From Bacillus sp. FJAT-42376 (GTDB lineage Bacteria; Bacillota; Bacilli; Bacillales; Bacillaceae), in contig NZ_CP033906.1 in NCBI RefSeq assembly GCF_003816055.1, positions 3,162,001 to 3,226,000 of the forward strand: a DNA stretch of 64,000 bases, in the 5' to 3' direction. This document shows positions 61,364 to 64,000 of this stretch, one piece after another. The notes beneath the pieces were generated by a model. That model made no database searches, had not been told where the DNA came from, and worked only from the letters and a program-made list of their open reading frames with translations. The translations under genes were made by a program, and so were the position numbers. Numbering within the stretch: the stretch's first letter is position 1; each line of letters starts with the position of its first letter.

Positions 61364-62047
61364 CTACATTCCCCCCTCAAGCGTAGTTACATCAGGTCTT
61401 ACATGCATGACATTCTGCAATCTGTCTCTCTTCATTTGCCCTTCATCATCTATGTACGCGCACTCCATCCCGTGTTCTTCAGCATGAATCCGTTCGGGAG
61501 CCTGATTAAGAGAATCATAAATTTTCAGCTGGGCCGGAGCCATGACGGAAGCGGCGATAATTGCTCTTTTGTTCCCGTTATACCCGGCATGGGCTGTCCC
61601 ACGGAGTGCACCTAAAATAAAGATGCTTCCATTTGCTATAACGGTACCGCCCGGATTCACATCGCCGATTAGCAGAAGGTCTCCCTCTACTTGCAGCACC
61701 TGGCCGGACCGGACAATTCTCGCCGCTTTTACGACTTCGGCCTCTTTTTTCAGTCTGTTCGCTTCTTCCTTTGTCACTACATCCGATTCTATATTTTCAA
61801 CAACCAGATTTTTCTTTTTGCGTATCGTTGTTTTAACAACCTGCTGCTGCTCTTCTGTCAGAAGCCGTTTTCCCGATTTCACGCTAACTCCGATCAATGG
61901 TCCGTTTTCCTGTACGTACTGCTTTGAGGAAAGCATCTCTTCCAGTTCAAGAATTAGTGTTTCATAGGTGCACCCATCATCCAGATAAAGAGTGAGGCCA
62001 TTCTTTGTTCCTTTTATTGTCACATACTGCTGTTTTTGGGCTTTCAC
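61364..62047 (-). CDS. minC: Septum-site determining protein MinC
   Basis: The 227-aa inhibitor of FtsZ has an N-terminal domain (KQQYVTIKGTKNGLTLYLDD, about 5-24) and a C-terminal beta-helix domain (ARIVRSGQVLQVEGDLLLIG, core RSGQVLQVEGDLLLIGDVN, then GSIFILGALRGTAHAG) that binds MinD. The start is the GTG at 62047, 6 nt after GAGGTG; this also matches the family N-terminus, while the GTG three codons upstream is part of the ribosome site. Confidence 0.95.
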   Translation of the reverse strand: MKAQKQQYVTIKGTKNGLTLYLDDGCTYETLILELEEMLSSKQYVQENGPLIGVSVKSGKRLLTEEQQQVVKTTIRKKKNLVVENIESDVVTKEEANRLKKEAEVVKAARIVRSGQVLQVEGDLLLIGDVNPGGTVIANGSIFILGALRGTAHAGYNGNKRAIIAASVMAPAQLKIYDSLNQAPERIHAEEHGMECAYIDDEGQMKRDRLQNVMHVRPDVTTLEGGM

Positions 62048-62113
62048 GATGTTCACCTCAATAACATTACAAATTCGACAAACCGGTCCAAATCTCCTTT
62101 TTTGCCAAACCGT

Positions 62114-62629
62114 TTAATCCTCTGTCTGCCTTTTGAGGCGGGTAAGGAACAATTTTAAAGGAAAAATGATGACAAGACCCGCAATCGAATTCACAGCCAG
62201 TGTCGGCAGCAGTCTTCGATTGGTAAATTCATAAAAGTTCAGCGGATTCGGGCTTATGACAAGCTGAATTCCATACACATAAAATTCCAGAATGCTTATC
62301 GCAAGCATTCCGACAAACAGGACGACAAATGCATTATTCTGAAGGACCTTAAGCGCTCTTCCTGAAAGATAAGTCAGAAAAGGATAGGCAAAGAGATAGA
62401 CTCCGAGAATTTCAGTATAAACAATATCATGCAGCAGACCGAAAATTAATGCATAAACAATGGCCAGCCGATCCTTCACATAGACAGAAATGAAAAGCAA
62501 GATGAGCAGCACGAACCTCGGCACATAAAACATATTATCGGTAAAAGAAGGGATCAGAATTAAATCAACAACCGTGCTTTCCATGATGAAAAAAAATAAA
62601 ACAACGACCGGGAGGAGAAACCGTCTCAA
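62114..62629 (-). CDS. mreD: Rod-shape-determining protein MreD
   Basis: The 171-aa protein has five to six membrane segments and the family pattern AIVYALIFGLLHDIVYTEILG (core YALIFGLLHDIVYT). It is part of the elongasome with MreC, MreB and RodA. Translation starts at TTG, overlapping the mreC stop (TTGA) after GGAGGGGGA. Confidence 0.94.
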   Translation of the reverse strand: MRRFLLPVVVLFFFIMESTVVDLILIPSFTDNMFYVPRFVLLILLFISVYVKDRLAIVYALIFGLLHDIVYTEILGVYLFAYPFLTYLSGRALKVLQNNAFVVLFVGMLAISILEFYVYGIQLVISPNPLNFYEFTNRRLLPTLAVNSIAGLVIIFPLKLFLTRLKRQTED

Positions 62630-63513
62630 TTAGCTTCCCCCTCCGCCGCTCCATCACTGACATCTCCTTCTGGAGGGACAGGGGCTTCACGTTTGATTAT
62701 GATTACATTCTCCACATCATAGAAATCTGCGGCCGGTTTCACATAGGCCATTTTCGTCAATCCATAGGAATCAGGCTGAACGTCCTCAACGGTCCCTATA
62801 GCCAGGCCAAGCGGAAACACTCCGCCATTTCCTGCTGTGACAACCTTATCTCCCTTTTTAATTTTCATGCTGGTGTTGATGTTTCTGAAAAGAAGCATTT
62901 CCCGCTTTTCATCATAGCCGGCAATCAAACCAAAAATATTCTTATCCGATTCCACCACGGCCGGAACCTGATTGACCCGGTCTTGGGCACTGAGGAGCTG
63001 GACGGTGGACGTATAGGCATCAGCACTCTTAATTTTTCCAATCAGCCCTTTGGACGTCATGACGGCCATATCTTCCGTAACGCCATTCTTCGTTCCACGG
63101 TCGAGTGTAATATACTCATACCACCGGTCTGGATTTCTGGCGATCATCGTTCCGATAATGGGCTTAAACGCGCTTAAATTCGTTTTTGCCCCAAGATCCT
63201 CACGAAGTTTGCCATTTTCTTTCCGCAGCCGCTGAACCTCTGCATCAAGAGTTGCATACTTTTCAATTCTTGATTTTAAATATTGATTTTCATTATATGT
63301 ATCCTTTAAAGCAGCAATTTCTTCAAAAGTCCCCCCAATGAATTGGGCAGGCTTATGGAAAACAGATTGAAATAAACCAGTTGAATCTTTTACAAACTTC
63401 TCCGGCCACGTTAATTCACGGTTGCCTTTGACGGAGAAGCCAATCAGTGCCACGAGCAAAATGACGCTTGCCAGAAGCAGAATAAGCCGTTTGTTCATAA
63501 AAAAAGGCGGCAT
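62626..63513 (-). CDS. mreC: Rod-shape-determining protein MreC
   Basis: The 295-aa protein has an N-terminal membrane segment (about 10-27, LILLLASVILLVALIGF), a coiled coil (about 65-105, ENQYLKSRIEKYATLDAEVQ and LRKENGKLRED) and two beta-barrel domains (GTMIARNPDRWYEYITLDRG, core ARNPDRWYEYITLDRGT, about 125). It links the cell-wall synthases with MreB. The ATG at 63513 is 6 nt after GAGGTG; another ATG directly upstream is closer to the site. Confidence 0.95.
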   Translation of the reverse strand: MPPFFMNKRLILLLASVILLVALIGFSVKGNRELTWPEKFVKDSTGLFQSVFHKPAQFIGGTFEEIAALKDTYNENQYLKSRIEKYATLDAEVQRLRKENGKLREDLGAKTNLSAFKPIIGTMIARNPDRWYEYITLDRGTKNGVTEDMAVMTSKGLIGKIKSADAYTSTVQLLSAQDRVNQVPAVVESDKNIFGLIAGYDEKREMLLFRNINTSMKIKKGDKVVTAGNGGVFPLGLAIGTVEDVQPDSYGLTKMAYVKPAADFYDVENVIIIKREAPVPPEGDVSDGAAEGEAN

Positions 63514-63567
63514 CATTTACACCTCTTAACGTTTGATATTCCTTATGATGAAATGCTTCTTTAAAAC

Positions 63568-63599
63568 GATTCGGCACCTCTCTGCTGAGGCACCGAATC
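63568..63599 (-). terminator. Hairpin between mreB and mreC
   Basis: A 13-bp stem, GATTCGGTGCCTC with GAGGTGCCGAATC on the minus strand (G-U pairs allowed), with a weak GTTTTAAAG tail. It may attenuate rather than stop transcription into mreC. Confidence 0.55.
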
Positions 63600-63608
63600 C
63601 ATAAGACA

Positions 63609-64000
63609 TTAACGCAGATTTTTTGTTTTCCCTTTAAATAAGTGGATATGCTCAAGAGCCTTCCCTGTGCCGATTGCCACACAATCCAGAGGATTTTCAG
63701 CAATCAATACCGGCATATTCGTTTCTTCGCTGATGACTTTATCCAGATTGCGAAGAAGGGCTCCGCCGCCTGTCAGTACAATACCCCGGTCCATAATATC
63801 CGCGGCAAGTTCCGGAGGCGTTTTTTCAAGTGTATTCTTAACTGTATCCACAATCGTATAGACGGTGTCGCGAAGAGCCTCAGCAATTTCTTTCGCTGTA
63901 ATTTCAATCGTTTTCGGCAATCCTGTCAGGAGATCGCGGCCGCGGATTTCCATGTTTTCCACATCTTCCGGTGAACCTGCTGATCCAACCTCCATCTTAA
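63609..64000 (-). CDS. mreB: Rod-shape-determining protein MreB, C-terminal part
   Basis: The frame is open to the end of the window, so the N-terminal part and start lie outside. The visible 130 residues are the C-terminal third of an actin-like Mre[20 protein letters not shown] (core [10 protein letters not shown]), [20 protein letters not shown] (the phosphate-2/adenosine motif LTGGGALL) and [20 protein letters not shown]. It is the first gene of the mreBCD-minCD operon on this strand. Confidence 0.96.
   Translation of the reverse strand, partial: KMEVGSAGSPEDVENMEIRGRDLLTGLPKTIEITAKEIAEALRDTVYTIVDTVKNTLEKTPPELAADIMDRGIVLTGGGALLRNLDKVISEETNMPVLIAENPLDCVAIGTGKALEHIHLFKGKTKNLR

Overview
The window is a chromosomal segment of a Gram-positive, endospore-forming member of the Bacillaceae (Bacillus/Metabacillus-like). 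The basis is gene order and content: the dtd-relA-apt-recJ block, secDF-comN-spoVB-yrbG-yrzE-yajC-tgt-queA-yrzS-ruvB-ruvA-bofC, safA, nadA-nadC-nadB diverging from nifS-niaR, pheA-pheB-obg-spo0B-rpmA-prp-rplU, rng-spoIVFB-spoIVFA-minD-minC-mreD-mreC-mreB. This is the order known from B. subtilis, read here mostly on the minus strand. Ribosome binding sites are strong and GTG/TTG starts are common. There is no transposase, integrase, tRNA, rRNA or CRISPR array.

Layout. 1-6.4 kb: end of a cell-wall amidase, then dtd, relA, apt and recJ. 6.5-7.6 kb: a tautomerase and a histidine phosphatase. 7.6-31.2 kb: about 23.5 kb of accessory genes, all on the minus strand, inserted between recJ and lapA (yrvD). 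31.3-43.1 kb: lapA, a cation-efflux protein, secDF, comN, spoVB, yrbG, yrzE, yajC, tgt, queA, ruvBA. 43.1-46.4 kb: spore genes (bofC, a YhcN-type lipoprotein, safA). 46.9-52.2 kb: NAD synthesis and its regulator NiaR. 52.3-64 kb: pheAB, obg, spo0B, ribosomal proteins L27 and L21, rng, spoIVFBA, minCD and mreBCD (mreB is cut by the window end).

The accessory block reads as one glycan-utilisation locus. It has a secreted Big2/beta-propeller protein, an LplA/LplB/LplC-type ABC importer with a YesL-like membrane protein, and two heparinase II/III-family proteins without signal peptides. It also has an alpha/beta hydrolase, a NodB-like deacetylase fused to an amidotransferase-like domain, a Gfo/Idh dehydrogenase and a DegT aminotransferase. 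An AgaS-like sugar isomerase/deaminase, a ROK kinase, a PfkB kinase and a class II ketose-bisphosphate aldolase complete it. A cytosolic paralogue of the propeller is encoded next to an unusual regulator that joins a GntR winged helix to a soluble sugar-binding-protein domain. Five related palindromic sites (core ATACATGTAT) lie 15-35 bp before the start codons of the first genes of the putative transcription units, which fits one regulon. The inferred substrate is an acetylated glycan containing amino sugar and probably uronic acid. The exact polymer cannot be read from sequence.

Other points: two copies of a small non-coding element with terminal inverted repeats (46761-46910 and 60413-60535); a 41-bp tandem repeat before yajC; an 11-copy peptide repeat in SafA; a PheA with Leu in place of Arg in the TRF motif; and two small genes (41 and 49 codons). 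Many starts were moved inward from the longest reading frame because a good ribosome binding site precedes the inner start; each case is noted.
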